Notes: generated from the letters alone by a model not told the origin. A stretch of 64,000 bases of DNA from Caulobacterales bacterium (GCA_019510435.1 JAEKKJ010000010.1:310001-374000); one strand, 5' to 3'. Numbered from the stretch's first letter, positions 43,409 to 52,558 are shown. Program-made: numbers and translations.

Positions 43409-44020
43409 TCAGGCCTCGGCGGCGGCGACCTGGACCAGGGTCCAGTTGGGATCGCGGCTCTTCAGCGGCCGCTCGAAGGTCCACAGCTCGGCGGTGCGCC
43501 GGTCGTCGACGCCCTCGCCCTCAGGGCCCTTGGTGCGGCTGCGGAACTCGGCCAGGAAGCGCACGGTCAACTGGGCCAGATCGCCGGCGGCGACCTCGGC
43601 CTTGTCCAGGTCCGCGCGCGGCGGGTGCAGGAATTCGACGGTCTCGGTCCGGCCCTCGGCCTCGCGCTGGTCGATGGCCGCCTCGAAGCTCTGCATCACA
43701 TGCGGCGCCAGCAGTGGGCGCAGGGCCGCGCGGTCCCCGGCGGCGAAGGCGCTGACGATCATCTCGTAGGCGGTCTTGGCGCCGGCCAGGAACTTGCCGA
43801 TGTCGAACGCCGGGTCCTTGGCCTTGACTGCTGCCAGGCCCGTCAGGTGCACGCCGTCGTCCGGCGCGTCGGGGAGACGCTCCAGCGGCCGCGACGGCAC
43901 GGTGGCGGCCTCCGCGGCCGGATCGGGCTGGCGCCCCACACGCCGGCCCAGCACCGAATAGAGCTGGTACAGGACGATGGCGGCAAGGCCGGCGAAGATG
44001 ATCAGTTCCAGGACTGGCAA
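43409..44020 (-). CDS. TimA/Tim44-like membrane protein
   Basis: The 203-residue protein starts with one membrane helix (VLELIIFAGLAAIVLYQLYSVLG) followed by a charged linker and a Tim44-like domain (DPAFDIGKFLAGAKTAYEMIVSAFAAGDRAALRPLLAPHV, to about 200) with the NTF2-like fold and WTFERPLKSRDPNWTLVQV. Bacterial Tim44-type proteins (TimA) are inner-membrane adaptors found in alphaproteobacteria. It heads an operon with mltA and smr and diverges from secB. Confidence 0.93.
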   Translation of the reverse strand: MPVLELIIFAGLAAIVLYQLYSVLGRRVGRQPDPAAEAATVPSRPLERLPDAPDDGVHLTGLAAVKAKDPAFDIGKFLAGAKTAYEMIVSAFAAGDRAALRPLLAPHVMQSFEAAIDQREAEGRTETVEFLHPPRADLDKAEVAAGDLAQLTVRFLAEFRSRTKGPEGEGVDDRRTAELWTFERPLKSRDPNWTLVQVAAAEA

Positions 44021-44194
44021 GGGCGGCTTTCGAGAGCGGTCGTGGGCGCAACCTTATACGCGCTTTGGAACAATATAGACCCCCGCAACGCCCGCGTCAG
44101 GGGCGGCGTTGCATCGCCCGGGGCGCCATGATAGCCGCTCGGCCCGACAAGGGCGCGAAGTCCGCCTTCTCCACATGGGAAATCCAGCCACACC

Positions 44195-44680
44195 ATGACC
44201 GATCTCGACACGGGCGCCGGCGCGCCGGACGCCCAATCGGCCGAACCCGGCATCCGCATCCTGGCCCAGTTCATCCGCGACCTCTCGTTCGAGAACCCGC
44301 GCGCGCCCGACGCCCTGCGCCAGAGCCAGGACCAGCCGCAGATCGACCTCAACGTCGAGATGAACGCCCGCGGCCGCGACGACGGCCTGTTCGAGGTGGA
44401 CCTGAAGCTCTCCGCCCGCGCCAACCGCACCGACGGCCCGCTGTTCGTGGTCGAGCTGCTGTACGGCGGCGTGTTCCAGATCGGCGGCGTGGCCGGCGAG
44501 GAGATGGAGCCGGTGCTGCTGATCGAGTGCCCGCGCTACCTGTTCCCGTTCGCGCGGCGGATCATCGCCGAGGTGACCTCGGAGGGCGGCTTCCCGCCGT
44601 TCCTGCTGGATCCGATCGACTTCGCCGGCGTCTACGCCGCCCGCAAGGCCCAGGCGGACCCCCAGGTCGGCCACGCGTAA
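44195..44680 (+). CDS. secB: protein-export chaperone SecB
   Basis: SecB holds preproteins unfolded for SecA. The 161-residue protein has [19 protein letters not shown] near residue 25, [15 protein letters not shown] strand segment [29 protein letters not shown], and [39 protein letters not shown], the family signature, with an acidic N-terminus typical of alphaproteobacterial SecB. It diverges from timA and converges with dnaQ over a repeat. Confidence 0.97.
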   Translation: MTDLDTGAGAPDAQSAEPGIRILAQFIRDLSFENPRAPDALRQSQDQPQIDLNVEMNARGRDDGLFEVDLKLSARANRTDGPLFVVELLYGGVFQIGGVAGEEMEPVLLIECPRYLFPFARRIIAEVTSEGGFPPFLLDPIDFAGVYAARKAQADPQVGHA

Positions 44681-44697
44681 CGCCGAAGGCTGATTTG

Positions 44698-44795
44698 AAC
44701 CGCGGAAAACGCGGAAAGGCGCAGAAAGCCGTGCCGGCTCTCCTTCCGCGTTTTCTGCGTTTTCCGCGGTTAAATCTTTAAGGCGCTGCCGCGCC
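44698..44795. repeat. AACCGCGG-type long hairpin repeat, copy 2
   Basis: AACCGCGGAAAACGCGGAAA at 44698 is answered by CGTTTTCCGCGGTT ending 44771, then the tail AAATCTTTAAGGCGCTGCCG and a short GC hairpin. Arms, loop and tail follow copy 1 at 9388. Located at the convergent 3' ends of secB and dnaQ, it may act as a two-way terminator. Confidence 0.87.
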
Positions 44796-44813
44796 AAAAC
44801 GGGCTTCGACCGG

Positions 44814-45518
44814 CTAGAGCCCGAAGGGGGTCCAGAGGTCCTCGGCCTTCAGCTTCTCGCGGATGAAGGCGGCGTGGATGGCGCGTTCCACATCCGTGGA
44901 TCGGGGCGCCAGCGGGCGAGGCCGCGGTCCATATTCGACTCGCGCCGCCACCTTCGCCGCCGCCACCGACTCCGCAGTCGCCAGCTCCAGGCGCCGCTCG
45001 CGGCCGCCCTTCAGCTCCAGATAGACCGCCGCCAGCAGCTTGGCGTCGATGAGCGCCCCGTGCTTCTCGCGCTCGCTCAGCGAGATCTTGAAGCGCTTGC
45101 ACAGCGCATCCAGCGAATTGTGCATCCCGGGAAAGCGCGTCTTGGCCAGCGCCAGGGTGTCGATCCAGCGGTGGTCCGGGATCGACACCCGCCGGATATT
45201 CTCCAGCTCCCAGTTCACGAAGCCGCGGTCGAAGGCGGCGTTGTGGGCGATGATCGGGGCGTCGCCCACGAACTCGAGGAAGGCGTCCACCACCTCGGGG
45301 TGCTCGAACCGCGGCTTGCCGCGCAGGAAGGCCGCGGAGAGCCCGTGCACCCGCTCGGCCTCGGCCGGCATGTCGCGGCAGGGGTCGATATAGACGTGGA
45401 AGCTGCGGCCCGTGGGCACGAAGCTCTCGATCTCCAGCGCCGCCAGCTCCACCAGCCGGTCGCCGCTCCGCGGGTCGAAGCCGGTGGTCTCCGTGTCGAG
45501 GACGATCTCGCGCGCCAT
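44814..45518 (-). CDS. dnaQ: DNA polymerase III epsilon subunit
   Basis: DnaQ is the 3'-5' proofreading exonuclease. The 234-residue protein shows ExoI REIVLDTETTGFDP (Asp and Glu near residues 8-10), ExoII PIIAHNAAFDRGFVNWEL near 98 and ExoIII HGALIDAKLLAAVYLEL near 155, a DEDDh enzyme. C-terminal tail (about 180-234) would bind the polymerase alpha subunit. ATG 45518 is the chosen start; longer upstream frames run into repeats. Confidence 0.96.
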   Translation of the reverse strand: MAREIVLDTETTGFDPRSGDRLVELAALEIESFVPTGRSFHVYIDPCRDMPAEAERVHGLSAAFLRGKPRFEHPEVVDAFLEFVGDAPIIAHNAAFDRGFVNWELENIRRVSIPDHRWIDTLALAKTRFPGMHNSLDALCKRFKISLSEREKHGALIDAKLLAAVYLELKGGRERRLELATAESVAAAKVAARVEYGPRPRPLAPRSTDVERAIHAAFIREKLKAEDLWTPFGL

Positions 45519-45587
45519 GGCCCCTAGATGCCGCGGTTCGGCTCCCGGCTCAACGGCCACGAGCGCGCACCCCAGCCCAGCCCCCAA

Positions 45588-45627
45588 TGTCATCCCGGTT
45601 TCGGCGAAGCCGAAGACCGGGACCCAT
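45588..45627 (+). repeat. left 40-bp inverted repeat flanking the GIY-YIG gene
   Basis: TGTCATCCCGGTTTCGGC, a GAA loop, then GCCGAAGACCGGGACCCAT. The stem is 12 bp with one bulged G. The reverse complement occurs exactly at 46043-46082. Confidence 0.92.
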
Positions 45628-45695
45628 CCAACTCGGCGTTGAAGAACAAAATCAGAACATCTAAACTGCCCCAGCTCAAGCTCCGGGTGGCCCCG

Positions 45696-46037
45696 ATGGA
45701 CCATGCTTACTGGGTCTATATCGCGGCCAGCCGCGCGCACGGCACGTTGTACGTGGGCGTGACCAACAGCCTCGAGCGTCGGATCGCCGAGCACAAGGCG
45801 CGAGAAGCGGCCGGCTTCACGCGCCGCCACGGGGTCGACCGCCTCGTGTTCTTCCGAGGCTTCGGTGAGGTGACCGAGGCGATCCGCTTCGAGAAACAGC
45901 TGAAGCGCTGGCGACGCGCGTGGAAGATCCGGCTCATCGAGGAGGATAATCCGCACTGGGCGGACCTTTACCTCGCCCCGATGGCCATGCCGCCGTTGCA
46001 TCCGGATTTGCAGCCCGTGGTCGACGCGGTGCGCTGA
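45696..46037 (+). CDS. GIY-YIG nuclease-domain protein
   Basis: The 113-residue protein is a single GIY-YIG domain of the UPF0213/YhbQ-like type. The degenerate GIY element is WVYIAASRAHG, followed by TLYVGVTNSLERRIAEHKAREAAGFTRRHGVDRLVFF with the catalytic Arg and His and by AIRFEKQLKRWRRAWKIRLIEEDNP with the metal-binding Glu. ATG 45696 is preferred; the frame extends upstream into the left repeat but reads as repeat sequence there. Proteins of this type are strikingly multicopy in alphaproteobacterial genomes; a link to repeat spread is an inference. Confidence 0.88.
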   Translation: MDHAYWVYIAASRAHGTLYVGVTNSLERRIAEHKAREAAGFTRRHGVDRLVFFRGFGEVTEAIRFEKQLKRWRRAWKIRLIEEDNPHWADLYLAPMAMPPLHPDLQPVVDAVR

Positions 46038-46042
46038 GCCCA

Positions 46043-46082
46043 ATGGGTCCCGGTCTTCGGCTTCGCCGAAACCGGGATGACA
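46043..46082 (-). repeat. right 40-bp inverted repeat flanking the GIY-YIG gene
   Basis: ATGGGTCCCGGTCTTCGGC, TTC loop, GCCGAAACCGGGATGACA, the exact reverse complement of 45588-45627. It begins 5 bp after the nuclease stop codon. Confidence 0.92.
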
Positions 46083-46131
46083 CCGTGAGGATTGTGGAGA
46101 GAGCTCCACCGCCGAAAGCTCACCCCATGTG

Positions 46132-46176
46132 TGTCATCCCGGTTTTCGCCGCAGGCGGAGGACCGGGACCTATCCA
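46132..46176 (+). repeat. variant hairpin copy, same ends, different stem
   Basis: TGTCATCCCGGTTTTCGCC, GCA loop, GGCGGAGGACCGGGACCTATCCA. The outer ends match the left repeat but the inner stem differs with pairing mostly kept, including G-T pairs. Similarity to the left copy continues through ATCCAnCTCGG. Confidence 0.82.
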
Positions 46177-46350
46177 GCTCGGGGGTGGGGAGGGAGCACC
46201 AAGCCGGCCCCACGTGCCGAATTGAGCCCGAAAAATGCGTTCGGGCGGGCTAAAACGCTCCCAGCCTGCCCCAAACCGGGGTAGAGCACGCCCGATTTGA
46301 CGTCGCGGGCTCGCTTCGGGAGACTTCGCGCCGGAGTCCCGAAAGCCTGC
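46177..46350. other. gap between the nuclease element and the permease gene
   Basis: Of the 313-bp region from 46038 to 46350, the first 140 bp hold the right inverted repeat and the variant hairpin. In the remaining 174 bp I see no gene, tRNA or convincing promoter; GCGTTCGGGCGGGCTAAAAC and CGGGGTAGAGC are the only AT-richer spots upstream of the permease ATG. Confidence 0.5.
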
Positions 46351-47469
46351 ATGCCCGCCTCCGCCGATCCGGTCTCGCGAAACGCCCTGGTGATCCTGGC
46401 GACCGTGGCGGGCGGCGGGGTGCTCTACGCCCTGTCCGGCATCCTGACGCCGTTGGCCCTGGCCATGTTCCTGGCGGTGATGATCGACAGCTTCGCGCGG
46501 GTGCTGCACGCCCGCCTGCCCGGCATCTCGCAGAAGGCGGCCACGCCGCTGGCGGTGGTGCTGTCGGTGCTGATGTTCGGCGGCGCGGCGTTCTTCATCG
46601 CCGACAATGCGACGATCTTCGCCGGCGAGCTGGTGGCCTATGCGCCGCGGCTGGATGGCGTGATCGCGCGCCTGGCCAACCTGGTCGGGATCGCGGTGCC
46701 GCCGACGGTGGACCAGCTGCTGCACCAGCTGGATCCCGCCAGCCTGATCGGCAAGCTGGCCCGGGCGCTGGAGGGGGTGGCCACCACCGCCATCTTCGTC
46801 CTGGTCTACCTGGGCTTCATCCTGGCCTCCCGCCGCGGCTGGGAGCGCAAGGCCGCGCACCTGTTCCGCTCGCCGGCCCAGCGGGCCGAGGCCACCGCCA
46901 CCTTCCTGCGCATCCGCAACGGGGTCGAGCGCTACCTCTGGATCCAGACCCTGACCGGCCTGATGCTGGCGTCGATCTCATGGGTGGTGATGGTGTCGGT
47001 CGGGCTCGACAACGCCGTCTTCTGGGCGATCGTCATCTTCATCGTGGCCTATGTGCCGGTGCTGGGCGGGATCATCGGCGTGGGCGCGCCGCCGCTCTTC
47101 GCCCTCGTGCAGTTCGACACCCTGTGGCAGGCCATCACCCTCTTGGTGGTGCTGGAGCTGACCCACGCCTTCATCGGCAACGTGATCCTGCCGCGCATGC
47201 AGGGGCGCAGCCTCAACATCGACCCGATCGCCCTCCTGCTGGGCCTGACCTTCTGGACCGCCATCTGGGGCCTGGCCGGGGCGTTCCTGTCCACGCCCCT
47301 GACCGTGGTCTGCCTGGTGATCCTGGCGCAGTTCCCCGGGTCGCGCTGGATCGCCGTGCTGCTCTCCGGAGACGGCGATCCCAGCGAGCTGAAGCACGCC
47401 TCCCCGGACGCCGATCCGTCGCAACATGAAGCCGCCGCACGCCCCGGCGAAAAGCGCGCAAGAACTTGA
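46351..47469 (+). CDS. AI-2E/TerC-like (PerM) family transporter
   Basis: The 372-residue membrane protein matches the AI-2E transporter (PerM/TqsA) family. It has about eight helices, beginning VILATVAGGGVLYALSGILTPLALAMFLAVMIDS, with a periplasmic middle domain (LDGVIARLANLVGI... LARALEGV) and the signature FVLVYLGFILASRRGWERK, then YVPVLGGIIGVGAPPLFAL and THAFIGNVILPRMQGRSLNIDP. Substrate is uncertain; TqsA exports autoinducer-2 but many members do not. ATG 46351 starts the MPASADP leader. Confidence 0.9.
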   Translation: MPASADPVSRNALVILATVAGGGVLYALSGILTPLALAMFLAVMIDSFARVLHARLPGISQKAATPLAVVLSVLMFGGAAFFIADNATIFAGELVAYAPRLDGVIARLANLVGIAVPPTVDQLLHQLDPASLIGKLARALEGVATTAIFVLVYLGFILASRRGWERKAAHLFRSPAQRAEATATFLRIRNGVERYLWIQTLTGLMLASISWVVMVSVGLDNAVFWAIVIFIVAYVPVLGGIIGVGAPPLFALVQFDTLWQAITLLVVLELTHAFIGNVILPRMQGRSLNIDPIALLLGLTFWTAIWGLAGAFLSTPLTVVCLVILAQFPGSRWIAVLLSGDGDPSELKHASPDADPSQHEAAARPGEKRART

Positions 47470-47704
47470 GACCAGGGACTTAAACTGTGACTTTTCGTTT
47501 CCTATCTAGTGTTGGCCGGACGACACAGTCGACCGGCTGGTGCATCCGGATCCCAACCCCACGGATGCAGCGAGCACCCCGCGTTTCGCCGCTCCCCCAC
47601 GGCGAAACCACACGCCGCCGGACACTCTCCTCCGGCGGCGTCCTCGCGTCCGGTGACCTTCTCAAATTGGGCGACCGGTTCGCCTTGAGCGCAGGGCTTC
47701 GGCG

Positions 47705-50700
47705 ATGAGCCGCGCCCCCCGCGCCGGGTCTGCGCCCTCCCTCCTGAAGACCCTGCTGGCCGAACTGGCGGGCGAGCCGCTGGCCGCCGCCGTCAAGGCC
47801 TTCGCCGACCAGGCCGCGGCCGACGCCCAGCCTGACGAGCTGCCCGAACTCTCCACCGCGGACCTCGCGCGCAACCTGGCCGCCCTGTGGCGCTTCGGCG
47901 AGCGGCGGCGCGGCCGCGGCCCACAGGTGCGGATCGTCCCCGCCGAGGGCGCGGCCCTCGACCGGCTGGAGATCGTGCAGGACGACGCGCCGTTCCTGGT
48001 GGACAGCGTCATGGGCGAGATCGCCGACCAGGGCCTGTCGGTGCGCGCCATGTTCCACCCCATCGTCGAGGTGGGCCGCGACCGGGCGGGCGTGCGCGAC
48101 GCGGGCGCCGCCACCCGCCGGGAATCCATGATCGGCGTGCTGGTCGAGGACGTAGGACCCGACCGCGAGCAGGCGTTGCTGGACGGGGTCAAGGCCACCC
48201 TCGCCGACGTGCGCGCGGCGGTCGACGATTTCCCGGCGATGCTGCAGCTGATGGGCAAGACCGCCGCCGAGCTGGCGGCCTCGGGCAAGGCGCGGCCCGA
48301 CGAGATCGACTTCCTGAACTGGCTGCACGAGGAGCACTTCGTGTTCCTGGGCGCCCGCGTCTACGAATACCCGCGCCTGCCGAACGGCGAATATGCGCCC
48401 GAGGAGCCGCTCTACCAGGCCAAGGACGGCCTGGGGGTGCTGCGCGATCCGGGCCGCACCGTGCTGCGCCGCGCCAACGAGCCGGCGGTGCTGATGAGCG
48501 CGGTGAAGGATCGCATCGTCCGCGACCCCGCGGTGACCATCGCCAAGTCCAACGTCCGCAGCCGGGTCCACCGGCGCGGCTACATGGACTACGTCGGGAT
48601 CAAGCTCTACGGCGACGATGGCCGTCCCTGGGGCGAGGTCCGGTTCGTGGGCCTGTTCACGGCCGAGGCCTATGACCAGCCGGCGGGCGTGGTGCCGCTG
48701 ATCCGCGAGAAGGTGGCCCGGGTGCTGGCCCGCACCGGCGCGGCGCCCGGCAGCTACAACGAAAAGCGCCTCAAGAACATCGTCGAGAACCACCCGCGCG
48801 ACGAGCTCTTCCAGATCTCCGAGGACGAGCTGCTGAGCATCGCGCTCGGCATCCTGCACCTGTCGGATCGCCCACGGGTGAAGCTGTTCGAACGCAAGGA
48901 TCCGTTCGACCGGTTCGCCTCGATCCTGCTGTTCGTGCCACGCGACCGCTACGATTCCGACCTGCGCCGCAAGGCCGGCGAGCTGCTCGCCGAGGCCTAT
49001 GGCGGGCGGATCTCGGCCTACTATCCCAGCTTCAACGACACGCCCCTGGCCCGGGTGCACTACATCATCGGCTTCACGCCCGGCCACCACCGCTCGCCGG
49101 ACCTGCGCCAGGTGGAGGCGGAGATCGCCGAGGCCGCGCGCACCTGGGAGGACCGCTTCTCCGGCGCCATGCGCGCCGTGGGGGGCGACCCCGACCTGAT
49201 GGCCGGCAATGTCGCCAAGTACCGCGACGCCTTCCCGGCCGGCTATCGCGAGCGGTTCGACGCCGCCCAGGCCCTGGACGACGTGGCGGTGATGGAGAGC
49301 TTCGGCGAGGGCCCGGTCCGCGCCCGCGCCTATCGGACGAGCGAGGACGGCCCGCTGCAGTTCCGCTTCAAGCTCTATCGCAAGGGCCAGCCCGCGCCCC
49401 TGGCCGACGTGCTGCCGGTCCTGGAGAACATGGGCCTGAAGGCCATGGCCGAGGCCGGCTTCCAGGTGACGCCGGAGGGCGACGAGCCCGTCTGGGTCCA
49501 CGACTTCGAGATCCAGGATCCGCGCGGCGCGAACCTGGTCTTCTCCGAGGTCAAGGACGCCTTCGAGGCGGCGGTGGTCGCCGTCTGGACCGGCCAGACC
49601 GAGAACGACGGCTTCAACCGCCTGGTGATGGAGCTCTCGATCCCCTGGCGCGATGCGGCCCTGGTCCGCGCCCTGGCGCGCTACCGCCAGCAGTCGGGCC
49701 TGGACCCCTCGCAGCGGGTGCAGGAGGAGGCGCTGTCGAACCACCCGGGCGTGGCGCGCCTGATCCTCGACCTCTTCCGCATCAAGTTCGACCCGGCCAT
49801 CGCCGTCGACCTGGACGCGCGCAAGGCCCAGGCCGCCGCGGTGATGGACGAGATCGTCGAGGCGCTGCAGGCGGTGGAGAGCCTGGACGATGACCGGGTG
49901 CTGCGCCGCCTGGCGCTGCTGGTGGACGCCATCCAGCGCACCAACTTCTACCAGCGGGGCCCGGATGGGGCGGCCAAGCCCTACATCTCGTTCAAGGTGG
50001 CCAGCGGCCAGCTGGCCGACCTGCCGGCGCCCAAGCCGTTCCGCGAGATCTTCGTCTGGTCGACCCAGGTGGAGGGCGTGCACCTGCGCTTCGGGCCGGT
50101 CGCCCGCGGCGGCCTGCGCTGGTCAGACCGGCGCGACGACTTCCGCACCGAGGTGCTGGGGCTGGTGAAGGCCCAGCAGGTGAAGAACGCGGTGATCGTG
50201 CCCGTGGGCTCCAAGGGCGGCTTCTTCCCCAAGCAGCTGCCGCGCGGGGGCTCGCCGGACGCGGTGCGGGCCGAGGCGATCGGGGCCTACAAGACCTTCC
50301 TCTATGGCCTGCTCGATCTGACCGACAACCTGGACGCGGCCGGCACGGTGATCCGGCCGCAGGACGTGGTCGTGCACGACGCCGACGATCCCTACCTGGT
50401 GGTGGCCGCCGACAAGGGCACCGCCACCTTCTCGGACATCGCCAACGGCGTGGCCGAGTCCTACGGCTTCTGGCTGGGCGACGCCTTCGCCTCCGGTGGT
50501 TCCGAAGGCTACGACCACAAGGTCATGGGCATCACCGCCCGCGGCGCCTGGGAGGCGGTGAAGCGCCACTTCCGCGAACTGGGCAAGGACATCCAGTCCG
50601 AGCCGTTCACCGTCATCGGCTGCGGGGACATGTCGGGCGACGTGTTCGGCAACGGCATGCTGCTGAGCCGCCAGATCCGGCTGCAGGCCGCCTTCGACCA

Positions 50701-52555
50701 CCGCCACATCTTCCTCGATCCCGACCCGGATCCGGCCAAGAGCTACGCCGAGCGCGAGCGCATGTTCGCCCTGCCGCGCTCGTCCTGGGACGACTACGAC
50801 CGCAAGAAGATCTCCAAGGGCGGCGGGGTCTTCCCGCGCAGCCAGAAGTCGATCCCGCTCAGCAAGGAGGTCCAGGCCTTCCTCGGCACGGGCGCCGAGG
50901 CCCTGTCGCCGGCCGAGCTGATCCACCTGATCCTCAAGGCCCCGGCCGAGCTGCTCTACCTGGGCGGCATCGGCACCTATGTGAAGGCCACCCACGAGAC
51001 CCACATGGACGCCGGCGACAAGGCCAACGACGCCACGCGCGTCAACGGCCGCGAGCTGCGGGTGCGGGTGGTGGGGGAGGGCGCCAACCTGGGCCTGACC
51101 CAGGCCGGCCGCATCGAGTTCGCCGAGGCGGGCGGCAAGGTCGACACCGACGCCATCGACAACTCGGCCGGGGTCGACTCGTCGGACCACGAGGTGAACA
51201 TCAAGATCCTCACCGGCATCCTCGAGCGGCAGGGCGAGCTCACGCGCAAGAAGCGCAACCCGCTGCTGCGCTCGATGACCGACGACGTGGCCGCCCACGT
51301 GCTGGTGCACAACTACGACCAGACCCTGGCGCTCTCGCTGCTGGAGATGGACACGGTCGGCGAGCTGGAGCCGCACGCGCGCTTCATGGCCGAGCTGGAA
51401 CAGGCCGGCCGGCTGGACCGGGCGGTGGAGGGCCTGCCGGACGCCCTGGCCATCGCCGAGCGGCTGAAGGCCGGGCGCGGCCTGGTGCGGCCCGAGCTGG
51501 CGGTGCTGCTGGCCTACGGCAAGCTGGAGCTGAAGCGCGAGATCGTCGCCGGCCACGCGCCGGACGACCCGTTCTTCGAGCGCCGGCTGGAGGCCTACTT
51601 CCCCAAGCCGCTGCGCAAATACAAGGACGCCATCCGCCGCCACCGGCTGCGGCCGGAGATCATCGCCACCGTGGTGGCCAACGACATGGTCAACCGCTGC
51701 GGCCCCAGCTTCGCCTCGCGGATCATGGCCGCGGCCGACTGCGACGTGGTGGCCCTGACCGCCGGCTACGAAGCGGCCAAGCAGGCGCTGGATTTCGAAC
51801 GGCTGTGGTCCGAGGTTGAGGCCCTGGACCTGAAGGCGCCCACGGCGGGCCAGATGGCCGTGTTCCGCCGCCTGGTCGCGTCGCTGCGTGGCGCGACGTT
51901 CTGGCTGGCGCGGCGGGCGGGGCGGGAGGGCCTGGACGTCGCAGCGCTCACCGCCCGCTATGTGCCGGGGTTCAAGAGCCTCTACGGCCTGATCCCGCAG
52001 ATCCTGTCGCCGGTGGAGCGCGGCCAGTTCGAGCAGCGCGTCGCCCAGCTGAAACAGGCCGGGGCCCCCGAGGCCCAGGCGCGCAGCGCCGCGGCGCTGA
52101 GCTTCCTCTCCACGGCCGCCGACCTGGTGGACCTGGCCGAGGCGTCCAGCTGGCCGCTGCCGAACGTGGCGCGGCTCTATTTCGCCGTCGGCCACGCCTT
52201 CGCCTTCGATCGCCTGCGGGCGGCGGCGGGCGAGTTCCGCGCCGGCGACATCTTCGAGCGGACGGCCCTGCGCCGGCTGATCGAGGACCTGCTGGCCGAG
52301 CAGACCCAGCTCACCCGGGCGATCATGGCCTTCGCCGGCAGCGCCCAGGCGGGGGACGACGAGGTCAACGCCCGCGATGCGGTCTCGGCCTGGTCGCGCC
52401 TGCGGCCCGAGCACGCCCGCGCGGCGACCCGCACCGTGGACGAGATCGAGCAGGGCGGCGGCGCCTGGAGCTTCGCCAAGCTCACCATCGCCAACGCCGC
52501 GCTCCGCGAACTGGCGGCGGAAGCGGCGTCGGGGCGGAAGCGGCGAGCGGCGTAG
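47705..52555 (+). CDS. gdhZ: large NAD-dependent glutamate dehydrogenase
   Basis: The 1616-residue protein is a 180-kDa-type NAD-GDH, converting glutamate to 2-oxoglutarate and ammonia. A long N-terminal regulatory half (ACT-like segments) precedes the catalytic core with RGGLRWSDRRDDFRTEVLGL near 801, KNAVIVPVGSKGGFFPKQLP, and the NAD loop VIGCGDMSGDVFGNGMLLS near 970, then HYDxD-like NYDQTLALSLLEMDTVGELEPHARFM. In Caulobacter crescentus the homologue GdhZ also acts on FtsZ and ties glutamate metabolism to division. ATG 47705 lies after a 235-bp gap in which no gene is seen. Confidence 0.95.
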   Translation: MSRAPRAGSAPSLLKTLLAELAGEPLAAAVKAFADQAAADAQPDELPELSTADLARNLAALWRFGERRRGRGPQVRIVPAEGAALDRLEIVQDDAPFLVDSVMGEIADQGLSVRAMFHPIVEVGRDRAGVRDAGAATRRESMIGVLVEDVGPDREQALLDGVKATLADVRAAVDDFPAMLQLMGKTAAELAASGKARPDEIDFLNWLHEEHFVFLGARVYEYPRLPNGEYAPEEPLYQAKDGLGVLRDPGRTVLRRANEPAVLMSAVKDRIVRDPAVTIAKSNVRSRVHRRGYMDYVGIKLYGDDGRPWGEVRFVGLFTAEAYDQPAGVVPLIREKVARVLARTGAAPGSYNEKRLKNIVENHPRDELFQISEDELLSIALGILHLSDRPRVKLFERKDPFDRFASILLFVPRDRYDSDLRRKAGELLAEAYGGRISAYYPSFNDTPLARVHYIIGFTPGHHRSPDLRQVEAEIAEAARTWEDRFSGAMRAVGGDPDLMAGNVAKYRDAFPAGYRERFDAAQALDDVAVMESFGEGPVRARAYRTSEDGPLQFRFKLYRKGQPAPLADVLPVLENMGLKAMAEAGFQVTPEGDEPVWVHDFEIQDPRGANLVFSEVKDAFEAAVVAVWTGQTENDGFNRLVMELSIPWRDAALVRALARYRQQSGLDPSQRVQEEALSNHPGVARLILDLFRIKFDPAIAVDLDARKAQAAAVMDEIVEALQAVESLDDDRVLRRLALLVDAIQRTNFYQRGPDGAAKPYISFKVASGQLADLPAPKPFREIFVWSTQVEGVHLRFGPVARGGLRWSDRRDDFRTEVLGLVKAQQVKNAVIVPVGSKGGFFPKQLPRGGSPDAVRAEAIGAYKTFLYGLLDLTDNLDAAGTVIRPQDVVVHDADDPYLVVAADKGTATFSDIANGVAESYGFWLGDAFASGGSEGYDHKVMGITARGAWEAVKRHFRELGKDIQSEPFTVIGCGDMSGDVFGNGMLLSRQIRLQAAFDHRHIFLDPDPDPAKSYAERERMFALPRSSWDDYDRKKISKGGGVFPRSQKSIPLSKEVQAFLGTGAEALSPAELIHLILKAPAELLYLGGIGTYVKATHETHMDAGDKANDATRVNGRELRVRVVGEGANLGLTQAGRIEFAEAGGKVDTDAIDNSAGVDSSDHEVNIKILTGILERQGELTRKKRNPLLRSMTDDVAAHVLVHNYDQTLALSLLEMDTVGELEPHARFMAELEQAGRLDRAVEGLPDALAIAERLKAGRGLVRPELAVLLAYGKLELKREIVAGHAPDDPFFERRLEAYFPKPLRKYKDAIRRHRLRPEIIATVVANDMVNRCGPSFASRIMAAADCDVVALTAGYEAAKQALDFERLWSEVEALDLKAPTAGQMAVFRRLVASLRGATFWLARRAGREGLDVAALTARYVPGFKSLYGLIPQILSPVERGQFEQRVAQLKQAGAPEAQARSAAALSFLSTAADLVDLAEASSWPLPNVARLYFAVGHAFAFDRLRAAAGEFRAGDIFERTALRRLIEDLLAEQTQLTRAIMAFAGSAQAGDDEVNARDAVSAWSRLRPEHARAATRTVDEIEQGGGAWSFAKLTIANAALRELAAEAASGRKRRAA

Positions 52556-52558
52556 CGA

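Larger units (their letters stand above)
45588..46082 (+). mobile_element. putative small element: GIY-YIG nuclease gene bracketed by 40-bp inverted repeats
   Basis: The 495-bp unit is bounded by two perfect 40-bp inverted copies of a hairpin (45588-45627 and 46043-46082) and contains only a GIY-YIG nuclease gene. The right repeat starts 5 bp after the stop. No target-site duplication is visible. The repeat belongs to the same GTCATCCC...GGGACCCA family as the doublets elsewhere in the window. Mobility is an inference from this layout. Confidence 0.55.
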
